DNA of 64,000 nucleotides, from assembly GCF_030766935.1 (NCBI RefSeq), contig NZ_JASERL010000002.1, positions 930,001-994,000 on the forward strand. Direction: 5' to 3'. Shown piece after piece: positions 43,699-52,405 of this stretch. The translations under genes were made by a program, and so were the position numbers. The stretch comes from Streptomyces sp. KL109B (GTDB taxonomy: Bacteria > Actinomycetota > Actinomycetes > Streptomycetales > Streptomycetaceae). Numbering within the stretch: the first letter of the stretch is position 1; every line of letters begins with the position of its first letter. The notes below the pieces were generated by a model, which saw only the letters and a list, made by a program, of their open reading frames with translations, did no database searches and was not told the DNA's origin.

Positions 43699-45267
43699 TC
43701 ACGAGGGGCAGGCGCCCGCCTTGCCGCCGCGGTAGGTGCGGTACACCGGCTGGGGCTTTCCGGTGCCCGGCGGGAACTCCACGATCGGGACGGGCTTGCA
43801 GACCGCCCACTGGTCGTTCTCGCCGGGCCCCATGAAGCCGTAGGTGCCGCTCGCGCCCTGCAAGCAGCGGTCGCAGTGGCTGCCGTCGAGGGTCGCCGTG
43901 GTGAGCGTGCCGTAGATGTCCTTCGCGGACGGCAGCAGCATGGGGTCGGACTTCTGGTCGCCGGTGTCGTGGACCTCGCTGTACGTGCGGTCCACGGCGC
44001 CGGCGAGCAGCGTGAAGCCGTCGTAGTACATCGCCGCGTAGCCGTCGTCCAGCGCCTTGCCGCCCAGCTTGTACGTCTTCGCCAGCTTCTGGAAGCGGGC
44101 CACGAACGCGGCGGAGCCCCGGGGCGGCGTGTTCCGGTTCTTCACCCAGGCGGGGTCGTAGCCCGAGGCGTCCACGATGGTCGCGTTGATCGTGGTGAGG
44201 TCGCCCTTGACGTCCTCGGTGGTGAGGGCGGGGTCGAGGCCGGTGCCGACCTTCAGGATCCGCAGCTTGTGGCGGTGGTCGCAACTGCCTTCTCCCGCCA
44301 GGCGGTTGATGAGATAGGGCAGGTCCTGGTCCCGGCCCGCGTAGAAGACGGTGTCCGCCTTCTTGCCGCAGATCTTCGTGGCGGCGTCGGAGAACCGGCG
44401 CGTCATGCCCTGGTCGTCGCCGGACGAGCCGACGAAGTGGGCGTTGCGGTTGTCCAGGTCGTACTTGTCGTCGAAGCGCTCCTTGATGACCTTGCGCAGG
44501 TCCTTCGTGTAGACGTCGCCCTCGCGGGTGTCCCAGACGAGGAAGCCGCTGCCCTCGCCCCGGTGCTCGCGCAGATACGCGTCGAGGGCGCGGACGAACT
44601 CCTCGTTGTTGGGTGAGGTCTTGAAGAGGTACTGGTAGTTCAGCGAGGTCGCGCTGATCACCGGGCCCACGGTGGGGATGGAGCGCCCGGACAGGTCGGC
44701 GACCGCGCTGCGGGTCTCGGCGGTGCTGTTCGGGATGCCGGTCACGCCGATCAGCGGCGTCTTCTTGTCCTGGGCCAGCTCGTCGAGCCGGTCGACGACG
44801 TCCTCCCACTGGTCGAGGCCGCGGCCGTCGGGGGCGAGCAGCAGCTGGTAGTGCGGGCCGCCGCCGGCCCGGTTCGCCTCCTGCTGGGCGGCGAGGGCGC
44901 CGGCCAGACCGCGGCGGATCGTGTCGTGGGTCATCGCGCTGGTGGCGTCGGCGGTGAACGGCATCATCAACGCGATCCGCGCGTACGGGACGGGAGCCTG
45001 CCGGCCCTCCGGGTCGTCCCGCTCGCGCTGGACGCGCGCGTTCTCGTCGGCCACCTTCCGGATCAGGCCGTCGATGGCGGTGTCCCCCGTCTCGAAGGCG
45101 TGCGCGGTGACCCCGACGCAGTCCTTGCCGCGCGGTTCGAGGTCGTCGCCGCAGTCGCCGGGGCGGGACTGCACGAACCAGATGACGCCGCCGACGAGTG
45201 CGAGCACCGCCAGGAGGGCGACGCCCCAGTCCAGCGGGCCCCATTCCTTGGGTCGACCACGGAACAT
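43699..45267 (-). CDS. Membrane-anchored type-1 periplasmic-binding-like protein
   Basis: 522 residues from ATG 45267, sharing one base with the stop of the ATPase gene upstream (TGATG), so translation is coupled. One N-terminal transmembrane helix (LDWGVALLAVLALVGGVIWF) anchors a large extracytoplasmic domain. That domain resembles leucine/amide-type binding proteins: RIALMMPFTADATSAMTHDT, TPLIGVTGIPNSTAETRSAV, PTVGPVISATSLNYQYLFKT, then EGSGFLVWDTREGDVYTKDL and DTVFYAGRDQDLPYLINRLA. Six or more Cys (including SHCDRC) suggest disulphides. No transporter genes accompany it, so it more likely serves as an extracellular ligand sensor for the adjacent P-loop proteins. Ligand unknown. Confidence 0.72.
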   Translation of the reverse strand: MFRGRPKEWGPLDWGVALLAVLALVGGVIWFVQSRPGDCGDDLEPRGKDCVGVTAHAFETGDTAIDGLIRKVADENARVQRERDDPEGRQAPVPYARIALMMPFTADATSAMTHDTIRRGLAGALAAQQEANRAGGGPHYQLLLAPDGRGLDQWEDVVDRLDELAQDKKTPLIGVTGIPNSTAETRSAVADLSGRSIPTVGPVISATSLNYQYLFKTSPNNEEFVRALDAYLREHRGEGSGFLVWDTREGDVYTKDLRKVIKERFDDKYDLDNRNAHFVGSSGDDQGMTRRFSDAATKICGKKADTVFYAGRDQDLPYLINRLAGEGSCDHRHKLRILKVGTGLDPALTTEDVKGDLTTINATIVDASGYDPAWVKNRNTPPRGSAAFVARFQKLAKTYKLGGKALDDGYAAMYYDGFTLLAGAVDRTYSEVHDTGDQKSDPMLLPSAKDIYGTLTTATLDGSHCDRCLQGASGTYGFMGPGENDQWAVCKPVPIVEFPPGTGKPQPVYRTYRGGKAGACPS

Positions 45268-47438
45268 CAGGATCCTTCGCTGGCTGGGATGGGCAGGGGA
45301 AGCCGCTTGCGGGCGGCGGGCGGCCAGTCGCGGGCGGCCCGGCCGAGCGCCCCGTGCCACGTGTCGTGGCGGCGGGCGAGAAAGCCGAGTTCGGTACCGA
45401 CGGCCTGGCACATTTCTCCGGCGTCCTCATCGATGTCCGCGTCGGCGTACGGCTCGGACAGGTACCACAGGGCGTGCAGCAGCCGGTTGATGGCGCGGTC
45501 CGTCTCGTCACGCGGGGCGGAGCGGCCCTGGTGCTCCTCCCGCGCGAGCCGTACCCGCTGGTCGGTCCAGGGCTCGACGCCCTCCGGAGCGCTGCCCGCA
45601 GGCGGTGTCGGCGCGGTGGCGCAGCTGCGCAGGCACGCCATCCAGTGTTCGACGCTCTCCTGGACCGCGGGGCTGCTGAACCCCTCGTAGAGCCGGTCCA
45701 CGACCTTCCGCGCGTCCCCGGTGGCGAGCTTGTGCCACAGCGCCTCGGCCTCTTCCGTGTCGGCACGCGGTACGTGGTACTTGTGCAGGAAGTTGTGGAT
45801 CCCGTGCCAGCTGTGCGCCCCTTCGGTGGGCGGCAGCGTGCGGCGCGCCTCGTGCACGAGCAGCCGTTGCAGCAACGGGTCGGCCACCAGGGGCTGTTCG
45901 AGGGGGACGGGCGGCTGCCACTGCCGCTCGACGAGGTACTGGGCGGCGGAGTTCACCGGCAGCTCCGGGCCGTCGAGGTGCAGATGTTCCTTGGCGAGTT
46001 CCTCGGCGGCCGCGTGATTCCTGGCCAGGCAGAACGTGATCAGCCGGTCGCGCTGGCGGCGCTCGGGCAGCAGCTGTTCGAGCAGCACTTCGGTGACGGG
46101 TCGCCCGCCTTCGGTCTTCAGGTGGAGCAGGTCCTTGGGCGTGACGGCGCGGCCTTGCCCCACCGCGTGCACCACGGCGTCGCACAGCAGGCTCGCGGAG
46201 AGCGGGTGCCCGTCGGTCAACGCGTGCAGGGCGGACGCCAGATGGGGGTGGAGCAGCAGCGAGGCGGTCGGGTCGAGCAGGTTCAGTATGTCGTCGCGGC
46301 CGAGCGGGGTGAGCGGCACGACGAGCAGTCCGGCGGACGCGTGGTGCCCGACGCGTTCCCATACGGGTGGCGCGTGCTCGCGCTGCGCGGTGCCGGCCGG
46401 GGGCAGCAGGTCGGCGAGTTCGCAGCGCACGGCGTACGGCGCCTCGTCCTCGGTCAGGTCGCCGAGGTGGGTGGCGACGACGGTGATCCGGTCGCGGCCC
46501 GGCCGCTGGGGTGCGGCGCGGTGGTCGAGCAGCAGCTCCAGGAAGCGCCGCCCCGGCGGGGTGTGTGCCTCGTCGAGCAGGATCAGCGGCCACGCCTCGC
46601 GGTTCCAGCGGCGTACGGTCGCGTAGGCGGAGCCGATCTCGTCGAGGAAGGCCGCCATCAGTTCGGTCTCACCGGCCCGCCGGAAGTCGCCGCCGTAGCG
46701 GAAGTTCCCGCCGAGCCGGACGAGGGCTTCGTGCCCCGCGTCGGGCGGGTGCCCTGGTGGTCGGCGCTGGGCGTACCACTTGCGGACGGCGGAGCCGATG
46801 CCGCCCAGCGAGGCCAGTTCCCGCAGGACGGCCCGTGTGACGCGCGGCGCATCCGGTGCCTCCCCGCCGTCGGCGCCCGGCTCCGTCTCCGGGTCCTCCT
46901 GCGCGTTCCCGGCCAGGGACGCCTCCACCTTCGCGGCCCATTCGCGGGCCACCGCGCGTTCGTCGCCGCGCATCAGTCCGCAGGCGAGGAGCATGCGGGC
47001 GTGGCGGGCGCAGACGGCGTCGCGTTCCTCGGCGTTCCCCTCGCGCCAGCCGGACACGGCGAACAGGCTGGGCACCAGGACGGGAAACCGGCTGAGCCCG
47101 GGGGCGAACGCGCACACCAGGCGCTCCAGGATCTCCACCAGGTCGGCGGCGGGCCCGACCCCGTCGGGCCGCGCCTCGCCCGGCTGTGCGGCGCGGCCCG
47201 ACGGCACCACGCTGACGTGGGCGAGCGGCAGCCGCCCGCGGTAGTGCTCGTCGAGCGCGTCGAGGACGGCGCTGCGGCCCGTCCCGTGCCGGCCGGTGAG
47301 CAGGACGACGGGCAGATCGTCGCCGAACGTCTTCTTCCTGCGGGCCCGTTGCTCGTAGGCGAGGCCGACGAGGGCCGGTACCAGAGCGTGCACCACGGGG
47401 TCGCGCGCGTACAGTGGCGGCACCTGCGACCTGCCCAT
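45267..47438 (-). CDS. STAND-like P-loop ATPase
   Basis: About 723 residues from ATG 47438 (GAGGGGAAG upstream at a somewhat long distance; an in-frame TTG at 47471 is possible). Walker A is GRHGTGRS (residues 49-56) and Walker B WPLILLDEAH (283-292). The segment VVATHLGDLTEDEAPYAVRC probably supplies sensor 1. The C-terminal 350 residues are helical without recognisable repeats. The long acidic insert (NAQEDPETEPGADGGEAPD) looks disordered. It is probably cytoplasmic. It is coupled to a membrane-anchored binding-like protein and follows a NACHT NTPase, so a signalling role is likely. I do not recognise a characterised homologue. Confidence 0.7.
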   Translation of the reverse strand: MGRSQVPPLYARDPVVHALVPALVGLAYEQRARRKKTFGDDLPVVLLTGRHGTGRSAVLDALDEHYRGRLPLAHVSVVPSGRAAQPGEARPDGVGPAADLVEILERLVCAFAPGLSRFPVLVPSLFAVSGWREGNAEERDAVCARHARMLLACGLMRGDERAVAREWAAKVEASLAGNAQEDPETEPGADGGEAPDAPRVTRAVLRELASLGGIGSAVRKWYAQRRPPGHPPDAGHEALVRLGGNFRYGGDFRRAGETELMAAFLDEIGSAYATVRRWNREAWPLILLDEAHTPPGRRFLELLLDHRAAPQRPGRDRITVVATHLGDLTEDEAPYAVRCELADLLPPAGTAQREHAPPVWERVGHHASAGLLVVPLTPLGRDDILNLLDPTASLLLHPHLASALHALTDGHPLSASLLCDAVVHAVGQGRAVTPKDLLHLKTEGGRPVTEVLLEQLLPERRQRDRLITFCLARNHAAAEELAKEHLHLDGPELPVNSAAQYLVERQWQPPVPLEQPLVADPLLQRLLVHEARRTLPPTEGAHSWHGIHNFLHKYHVPRADTEEAEALWHKLATGDARKVVDRLYEGFSSPAVQESVEHWMACLRSCATAPTPPAGSAPEGVEPWTDQRVRLAREEHQGRSAPRDETDRAINRLLHALWYLSEPYADADIDEDAGEMCQAVGTELGFLARRHDTWHGALGRAARDWPPAARKRLPLPIPASEGS

Positions 47439-47576
47439 CAGAAGCGTCCCGCTTCCCCTCGGCGTGCTCAACTCCCCTTCGAGCCCACGAATTTACCGGG
47501 ACGGCCGATCGCCCACCAGGGGATCAGCAAGGTGGTCGCGGCAGGTCGGAACCGGGCCGGGGATGTCCGTGACGGA

Positions 47577-50500
47577 TCAGGAACGGGGGTACATTTCCAG
47601 CTCGACGCCGTCCCGCAGCTCTTCGGCGGCCCGTACGTTCCCGGGGTAGGCGAGCCGTACGCGGCGCAGCGCCGCAAGCGGATTCAGGTGGGACAGGTCG
47701 ATGTCGTCGACCTGGATGAGGTGCAGCTCCACCAGGCCGGGCAGCCTGAGGGCGATACGCCCCAGGGGCACGGGCTTTCCCGGTTTCGCGTACACGTAGA
47801 GGTGGGTGACCTGGGGCATCCGGACCTGCGCGTCGAACAGCAGCAGGCTCAGCTGTTCCGGCGACAGGGTCAGGGTGCGCAGTTCGGCGACTTCGGCGAG
47901 GGGCCTGCCCCAGTCCTCGGGCAGCAGCTTGTCCCCGGCTTCGTGCAGCCGCAGTTCCCGCAGCCGGGTGCAGCGGGTGGTCGCGGAGAGGTCGATGGCG
48001 CCCGGGGGCAGCGCGAGAGTGTGCAGCCGGTCGAGGTAGGGCAGTTCGGCGAGGCCGCGCCAGGGCACGCCGGGTCCCAGGTGCAGGGCTTCGAGGCCGC
48101 GGCAGCCCGCGAGGCCCGACAGCGGCTCGAACTGCGGAAGGTCGGCGAGGGTGAGGCCGCGCAGCCGCGGCAGCCGGGTGAGCGGCGCCGATTCGGTGAG
48201 GTTGCGGCAGCTCTGCAGGGTCAGCTCCTCCAGGGCGTCGAAGCCGTCGAGGAGGGCCAGGTCGGACACGCGCAGGGCGCCGCGCAGCCGCAGTCCGCGC
48301 AGCACCTCCGGGTCGAGTGCGGCGCGTACGGCGGCGGGGTCGAAGTCGCCGTGGATGCCGACGCGTTCGCAGCCGGGCAGCTCGGCGAGGACCGCGAGCT
48401 CGGCCGGCGAACGCACGGTGACGGTGTCCCCGCGGGGCTCGGCGAGGAGCGGCCGGATGATCTCTTCGGCGTACACGTCGGTGTCGAACCGGTCCCAGTG
48501 GCCGAGGAGTTGGCCCCGTACGGCGGGTTGGGTGGTGCCGAGGAACTCGCGCAGGCGCGGGATGGCGGCGTCGCCGCCGATCTGGCAGAGGGCGTGCACG
48601 GTGGCGAGTTCCTCGTCGCCGTGCAGGTCCTCGGCGCGCGGCAGCAGCCCGAGCAGGAGGGGGCCGGTGCGGGCGAGGTCCTTGGCCTGGCGCAGGCTGC
48701 GCGGCGGCAGCATGCGGGCCGCTTCGGCCTCGATGGTCTGCCGTACGGTCGGCTCCAGGCGGGTCGCCTGTTCCAGGGAGGCGAGGGCGAGCAGCCGGAT
48801 GCGGGCCCGGACGGTGGTGTCGTGCTCCCGGTTGCCGCGGTCGCTCAACTGCCGCAGCAGTTCGGCGCGTTCCCTGTGGTCGCCCTGTGCGACGGCCATC
48901 TGGACCACATCCTCCCACTGGTCGAGGTGGGCGTGCTTCACCAGCATGCCGAAGTCCCGCTCCTCCAATACAGCCTTGGCTCCCAGGTAGTCCTGAAACG
49001 TGCGGTGGATGAAGTCGATGGCGCCCACGGAAGGTTCACGGAGCAGACCGGAGCGTTCGAGTAGGTACTGGAGGGCGCCTTCGGCCTTCCCGAAGGCGTC
49101 GAGGCCGGGAACCTGGGACTGGAGCCGGCGCACCACGTCGACGGCGACGCTCCGCTCGATCTGGGCGCGCTCATTGCGGATCAGCCAGTACGCGAGGCGT
49201 TTGAGGGGCTCGGTGGCGGCCTCCTCGTCGAGCAGGGGGCCACGCTCGTACAACTCCTTTTGCGTGTCGCGCCGTTCGAGCAGCATGGACAGGGCCGCCT
49301 TGTAGAGGGCGGCGCGTCCGCGCGGCAGGAAACCGCGGCGTTCCCGGTGCAGGGCGCAGATCAGGCTGCACATCAGCGGGTTGGTGGCGAGCCTGCTCAG
49401 CCCGTGGTTCGCGCGCAGCGCCTGCGTCAGTTCGTCGTCGAGCCCCGCACGCGCGCCGACCGCCTCGTGCCAGCGGCGGATGAAGTGCCGCAGTTCGGCG
49501 GGGCGCAGCGCGTCCAGCGTGCACTCGTGGAAGTCCTCGCCGCGCAGCCAGTCGGGGCCGAGGGCGGCGGGCCGGGTGGTGGCGAGCCACAGGTTGCCGG
49601 GGAGCGTGCGCAGGAGCCCGACCAGCCACTCGCGGGTGCGATTGCGGTCGTCCTCGGGGATCTCGTCGAGTCCGTCGATGAGGACCACGCCACGGCCGTT
49701 CTTCAGCACGCGCGGCGCCCAGCCGTCGGGTTCCGTGCCGACGAGCGGGCACCTCATCCACCTCAAGAAGTCCTGGGGCATGGGCAGTTTGCCGCCCTCG
49801 CGGGCGAGGTTGCGCAGCGGCAGCACGAACGGGACCCGCCCCACGAGCTGTGGCAGATGTCCCGGCACGGTGTCCTGCCGTGCGGTGGTGACCGCGAGCC
49901 ACTGCACGAGGGTCGTCTTGCCGGTGCCCGCGAGACCGTGCAGCAGGACGCGGCTGTGCGTGGCGAGCGCGTCCTCGACGCGCTCCTCCACACCGGCCTC
50001 CGGCTCACCGCCGGACTCCTCGGAGGTGTCGGTGGCGCCGGAGACCGGAGCCGCGATGGCGCGCTGGCCCAAATAGGCGGTCTCCAGGGGCCATTCCAGG
50101 CCGCCGGGGTCGCGCAGGTCGACCCCGTAGATGGTGATCCGCCTGTGCCGGTCGATCACGTATCGCGAGTAGTCCTCCTCGAAACGGATGTCGGCGGCCA
50201 GGTGCTCCTCCCCGGACACGATCCGCAACAGCTGCTCCAACAGTGCGGTGTGTTCGTTCAGTTGACCGGCGATCGAGAGTTGGGCGCGGGCGGCGAACCC
50301 CGGCCGCTCGGTGAAGATTCGCACGAGGTGCGTACAGGCGGTGACGAGCAGTCCGTTGTAGAAGTCGGCGGCTTCAGGAGTGAGCAGCCCCTTGATGTGC
50401 CGCTCCGCCGCCTTCCTGAGCTTGTCGGCCAGCGCCTCCGGACCGAGCAACAGCACATCGATGTCGTTCATGTCGAAGTCGCCGAGGGCACTGAGCGTCT

Positions 50501-50789
50501 CGGTGAGCGCATGCCCCACGGCGATCTGCTCGTCGTCGGACAGCGTGCCTTCGAACGAGGAGTCGGAGGCACGCACGGCGCGACGCACGAGTTCCAGGGA
50601 CAGCCGGTGCATGTCGTCGCGGCTGAGGGCGGGACGGTCGCCGACGAAGGCCAGCAACGACCGTACGCGGACGGGCTTTTCACCGGGATACTCGGCGCCC
50701 GGCGCCTTCTTCGGCGGCAGCACGAACCGCTCAAGCAGCGGCTTCACCACCGAGGACGCCACCTTCAAGCCCACTGTGCCCAGTTCCAT
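47577..50789 (-). CDS. NACHT NTPase with N-terminal helical domain and C-terminal LRR-like repeats
   Basis: 1070 residues. The N-terminal 200 residues are helical (a NACHT N-terminal helical domain type). The NACHT core has Walker A GLAGTGKTTL (285-294), Walker B GVVLIDGLDEIPEDDRNR (367-384) and WLATTRPAALG as sensor region, followed by the winged-helix part (LATNPLMCSLICALHRERRG, AIDFIHRTFQDYLGAKAVLE). Helical HEAT-like repeats follow, then from about residue 840 leucine-rich-repeat-like segments (ALEELTLQSCRNLTESAPLT, LRGLTLADLPQFEPLSGLAG). This is the STAND architecture of bacterial NLR-like (bNACHT) proteins, several of which defend against phage. Role here is inferred. Product likely cytoplasmic. 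Confidence 0.85.
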   Translation of the reverse strand: MELGTVGLKVASSVVKPLLERFVLPPKKAPGAEYPGEKPVRVRSLLAFVGDRPALSRDDMHRLSLELVRRAVRASDSSFEGTLSDDEQIAVGHALTETLSALGDFDMNDIDVLLLGPEALADKLRKAAERHIKGLLTPEAADFYNGLLVTACTHLVRIFTERPGFAARAQLSIAGQLNEHTALLEQLLRIVSGEEHLAADIRFEEDYSRYVIDRHRRITIYGVDLRDPGGLEWPLETAYLGQRAIAAPVSGATDTSEESGGEPEAGVEERVEDALATHSRVLLHGLAGTGKTTLVQWLAVTTARQDTVPGHLPQLVGRVPFVLPLRNLAREGGKLPMPQDFLRWMRCPLVGTEPDGWAPRVLKNGRGVVLIDGLDEIPEDDRNRTREWLVGLLRTLPGNLWLATTRPAALGPDWLRGEDFHECTLDALRPAELRHFIRRWHEAVGARAGLDDELTQALRANHGLSRLATNPLMCSLICALHRERRGFLPRGRAALYKAALSMLLERRDTQKELYERGPLLDEEAATEPLKRLAYWLIRNERAQIERSVAVDVVRRLQSQVPGLDAFGKAEGALQYLLERSGLLREPSVGAIDFIHRTFQDYLGAKAVLEERDFGMLVKHAHLDQWEDVVQMAVAQGDHRERAELLRQLSDRGNREHDTTVRARIRLLALASLEQATRLEPTVRQTIEAEAARMLPPRSLRQAKDLARTGPLLLGLLPRAEDLHGDEELATVHALCQIGGDAAIPRLREFLGTTQPAVRGQLLGHWDRFDTDVYAEEIIRPLLAEPRGDTVTVRSPAELAVLAELPGCERVGIHGDFDPAAVRAALDPEVLRGLRLRGALRVSDLALLDGFDALEELTLQSCRNLTESAPLTRLPRLRGLTLADLPQFEPLSGLAGCRGLEALHLGPGVPWRGLAELPYLDRLHTLALPPGAIDLSATTRCTRLRELRLHEAGDKLLPEDWGRPLAEVAELRTLTLSPEQLSLLLFDAQVRMPQVTHLYVYAKPGKPVPLGRIALRLPGLVELHLIQVDDIDLSHLNPLAALRRVRLAYPGNVRAAEELRDGVELEMYPRS

Positions 50790-50815
50790 GGCCCACCCCC
50801 GTCACCCATGTGTCC

Positions 50816-51223
50816 TCACACCATACGAGCACGGGCACACGGCGACAGGAGGCCGAACTCACACCACACCACCTTGCCCGGGTCCCGCTCCCCCACTCCC
50901 CACGCGTCCGCGATCTCCGCTACGAGGACCAGGCCGCGGCCGCCCTCCCCGGTGCGCACCTGGCGCGGTACGCCGTCGCCGCTGTCGTGCACCTCTACGC
51001 GGAGACCTTGTTCGTGGGGCAGGAGGCGCAGGAGGTAGCCGCGGCCGGGCGGGACGCCGTACAGGAGGGCGTTGGTGGTGAGTTCGCTGACGCAGAGGAG
51101 GACGTCGTGCGCGCGGTCGGGCGCCACGTGCCAGTCGGTGAGCGCGGCGCGGGCGAACTCCCGGGCGGCGGGGATCGATTGGCGTTCGCGGCGGTAGAAG
51201 TGCTCGCGGGTTTCGCTGTTCAT
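50816..51223 (-). CDS. RsbW-like anti-sigma factor / HATPase_c protein
   Basis: 135 residues from ATG 51223 (ATG 51232 is an alternative; neither has a clear ribosome binding site). Single GHKL/HATPase domain: FARAALTDWHVAPDRAHDVL, LLCVSELTTNALLYGVPPGR (N box), LRVEVHDSGDGVPRQVRTG (G1 box) and GRGLVLVAEIADAWGV (G2 box). Such small Streptomyces proteins are serine-kinase-like and accompany WhiJ/XRE and DUF397 genes, as here. It probably binds or phosphorylates a partner to regulate development or metabolism. The partner is not identified. Confidence 0.85.
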   Translation of the reverse strand: MNSETREHFYRRERQSIPAAREFARAALTDWHVAPDRAHDVLLCVSELTTNALLYGVPPGRGYLLRLLPHEQGLRVEVHDSGDGVPRQVRTGEGGRGLVLVAEIADAWGVGERDPGKVVWCEFGLLSPCARARMV

Positions 51224-51268
51224 GCACCGCATGGTTACGGAGGGTGATTGACTGGCGGCAGTCGATCC

Positions 51269-51293
51269 ACCCCGACAGATTTTTTGTCGGGGT
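51269..51293. promoter_or_regulatory. Inverted repeat in the divergent promoter of the XRE gene
   Basis: ACCCCGACA at 51269-51277 and TGTCGGGGT at 51285-51293 form a nine-bp inverted repeat with an AT-rich spacer, 45 bases upstream of the XRE gene. It is a plausible autoregulatory operator for the XRE protein. Confidence 0.45.
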
Positions 51294-51337
51294 TCGAGTG
51301 GGGTCAAGAAGGAACGGGGGCGGGGAGATTGCCCGTC

Positions 51338-52162
51338 ATGAGCCCTGCGCAACATCAGCCGAAGAACCCGTCGGCGATGCGGTTGGTCGCCGACCTCGTC
51401 GCCCTCTTCCGCAAGGCCGCCGGTTACACCCAGGCGACGCTCGCGGAACGGCTGATAGTGGCCGAGTCGACCATCGCGGCGATCGAGCAGGCGCGGCGCC
51501 CGCTGGTCCCGAAGATGGCGGAGGCGATGGACCAACTCCTCGTAACGAAAGGGGCGTTGGCGACGGCCGTCGCGGCGATGCCGGAGATCGACCAGTTCCC
51601 GCTCTTCGCCGAGCAGTACATCCAGCACGAGCGGGAGGCCATCACCCTGGCCTGGTACGACGCGCTGGTCATCCCCGGCCTCCTCCAAACCGCCGACTAC
51701 GCAAGGGTGTTGCTCCAGCAGCGCGTGCCCGCGTACGACGAGGACGAGATCGAGACGAAGGTGGCCGCCCGTGTCGAACGCCGGGAGATCCTGCACCGCA
51801 AGGACCCGCCGACCACGAGCTTCGTCATCTGGGAGCCCGCGCTGAAGATGGCCTTCGCCGAACCCGCCGTACGCAAGGCACAGTTGAGGTTCCTGCGCGA
51901 GTGCGCGGATCTCCCCGGGATGTCGGTGCAGGTACTGCCGCTGGATGCCCCCGAGAACGCTGGAGACGCCGGGTCCTTCATCCTCCTGGAGACTCCGGAC
52001 CACCAACACCTCGCGTACACCGAGTCGCAGCGCGGCAGCCAGTGGGTTTCCGACCCGAACGAAGTGTCCATCCTGGAGCGCAAGTATGCGATGCTGCGAT
52101 CACAGTCCCTCACTCCCAAGGAGACCAAGGGCCTGCTGGATCGCTTGCTAGGAGAGTCATGA
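51338..52162 (+). CDS. XRE-family regulator with DUF5753 (WhiJ-like)
   Basis: 274 residues from ATG 51338 (GGGGAGA upstream). N-terminal helix-turn-helix: VALFRKAAGYTQATLAERLI then VAESTIAAIEQARRPL. The rest is a DUF5753 domain (LFAEQYIQHEREAITLAWYD, IPGLLQTADYARVLLQQRVP, VLPLDAPENAGDAGSFILLE). WhiJ-like proteins of this type are paired in Streptomyces with a small DUF397 protein, which overlaps by four bases here, and with an RsbW-like protein, here divergent. Known members influence sporulation and antibiotic production. Role of this copy is unknown. Confidence 0.9.
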   Translation: MSPAQHQPKNPSAMRLVADLVALFRKAAGYTQATLAERLIVAESTIAAIEQARRPLVPKMAEAMDQLLVTKGALATAVAAMPEIDQFPLFAEQYIQHEREAITLAWYDALVIPGLLQTADYARVLLQQRVPAYDEDEIETKVAARVERREILHRKDPPTTSFVIWEPALKMAFAEPAVRKAQLRFLRECADLPGMSVQVLPLDAPENAGDAGSFILLETPDHQHLAYTESQRGSQWVSDPNEVSILERKYAMLRSQSLTPKETKGLLDRLLGES

Positions 52163-52398
52163 CCATCGCGCTTCACTGGTTCAAGTCGAGCTACAGCAGC
52201 AGCGAGGGCGGCGCCTGCCTCGAAGTCGCCTACGACTGGCGGAAGTCCAGCTACAGCAGCGACGAGGGCGGCGCCTGCGTCGAGGTCGCCGCCCACCCCA
52301 CCGCCGTCCACGTCCGCGACTCCAAGAACGCCGACGGCGGCCCGCACTTCACGGTCACGCCGGAGGCGTGGACCGCGTTCGTCACGCGCCGCGCCTGA
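52159..52398 (+). CDS. DUF397 protein with tandemly duplicated motif
   Basis: 79 residues. Partner of the WhiJ-like gene, coupled by an ATGA overlap. The hallmark WFKSSYSSSEGGACLEVA is followed directly by a second copy, WRKSSYSSDEGGACVEVA, then the usual VHVRDSKNADGGPHFTVTPE and WTAFV. Typical DUF397 proteins have a single copy and 60-70 residues, so this one carries an internal 18-residue duplication. No signal peptide. The family is thought to act with the XRE partner, perhaps as antagonist. Confidence 0.88.
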   Translation: MTIALHWFKSSYSSSEGGACLEVAYDWRKSSYSSDEGGACVEVAAHPTAVHVRDSKNADGGPHFTVTPEAWTAFVTRRA

Positions 52399-52405
52399 AC
52401 CCCGG

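Noticed and set aside
43699..45267. Binding-like protein as part of an ABC amino-acid importer
   Set aside because: No permease or cassette genes are adjacent, it has a membrane anchor rather than a lipobox, and it is coupled to a STAND-like ATPase.
45198..49064. 1288-residue plus-strand open frame across the ATPase and NACHT genes
   Set aside because: Antisense shadow; Gln/Val/Glu-rich without domains, whereas the minus frames have Walker motifs.
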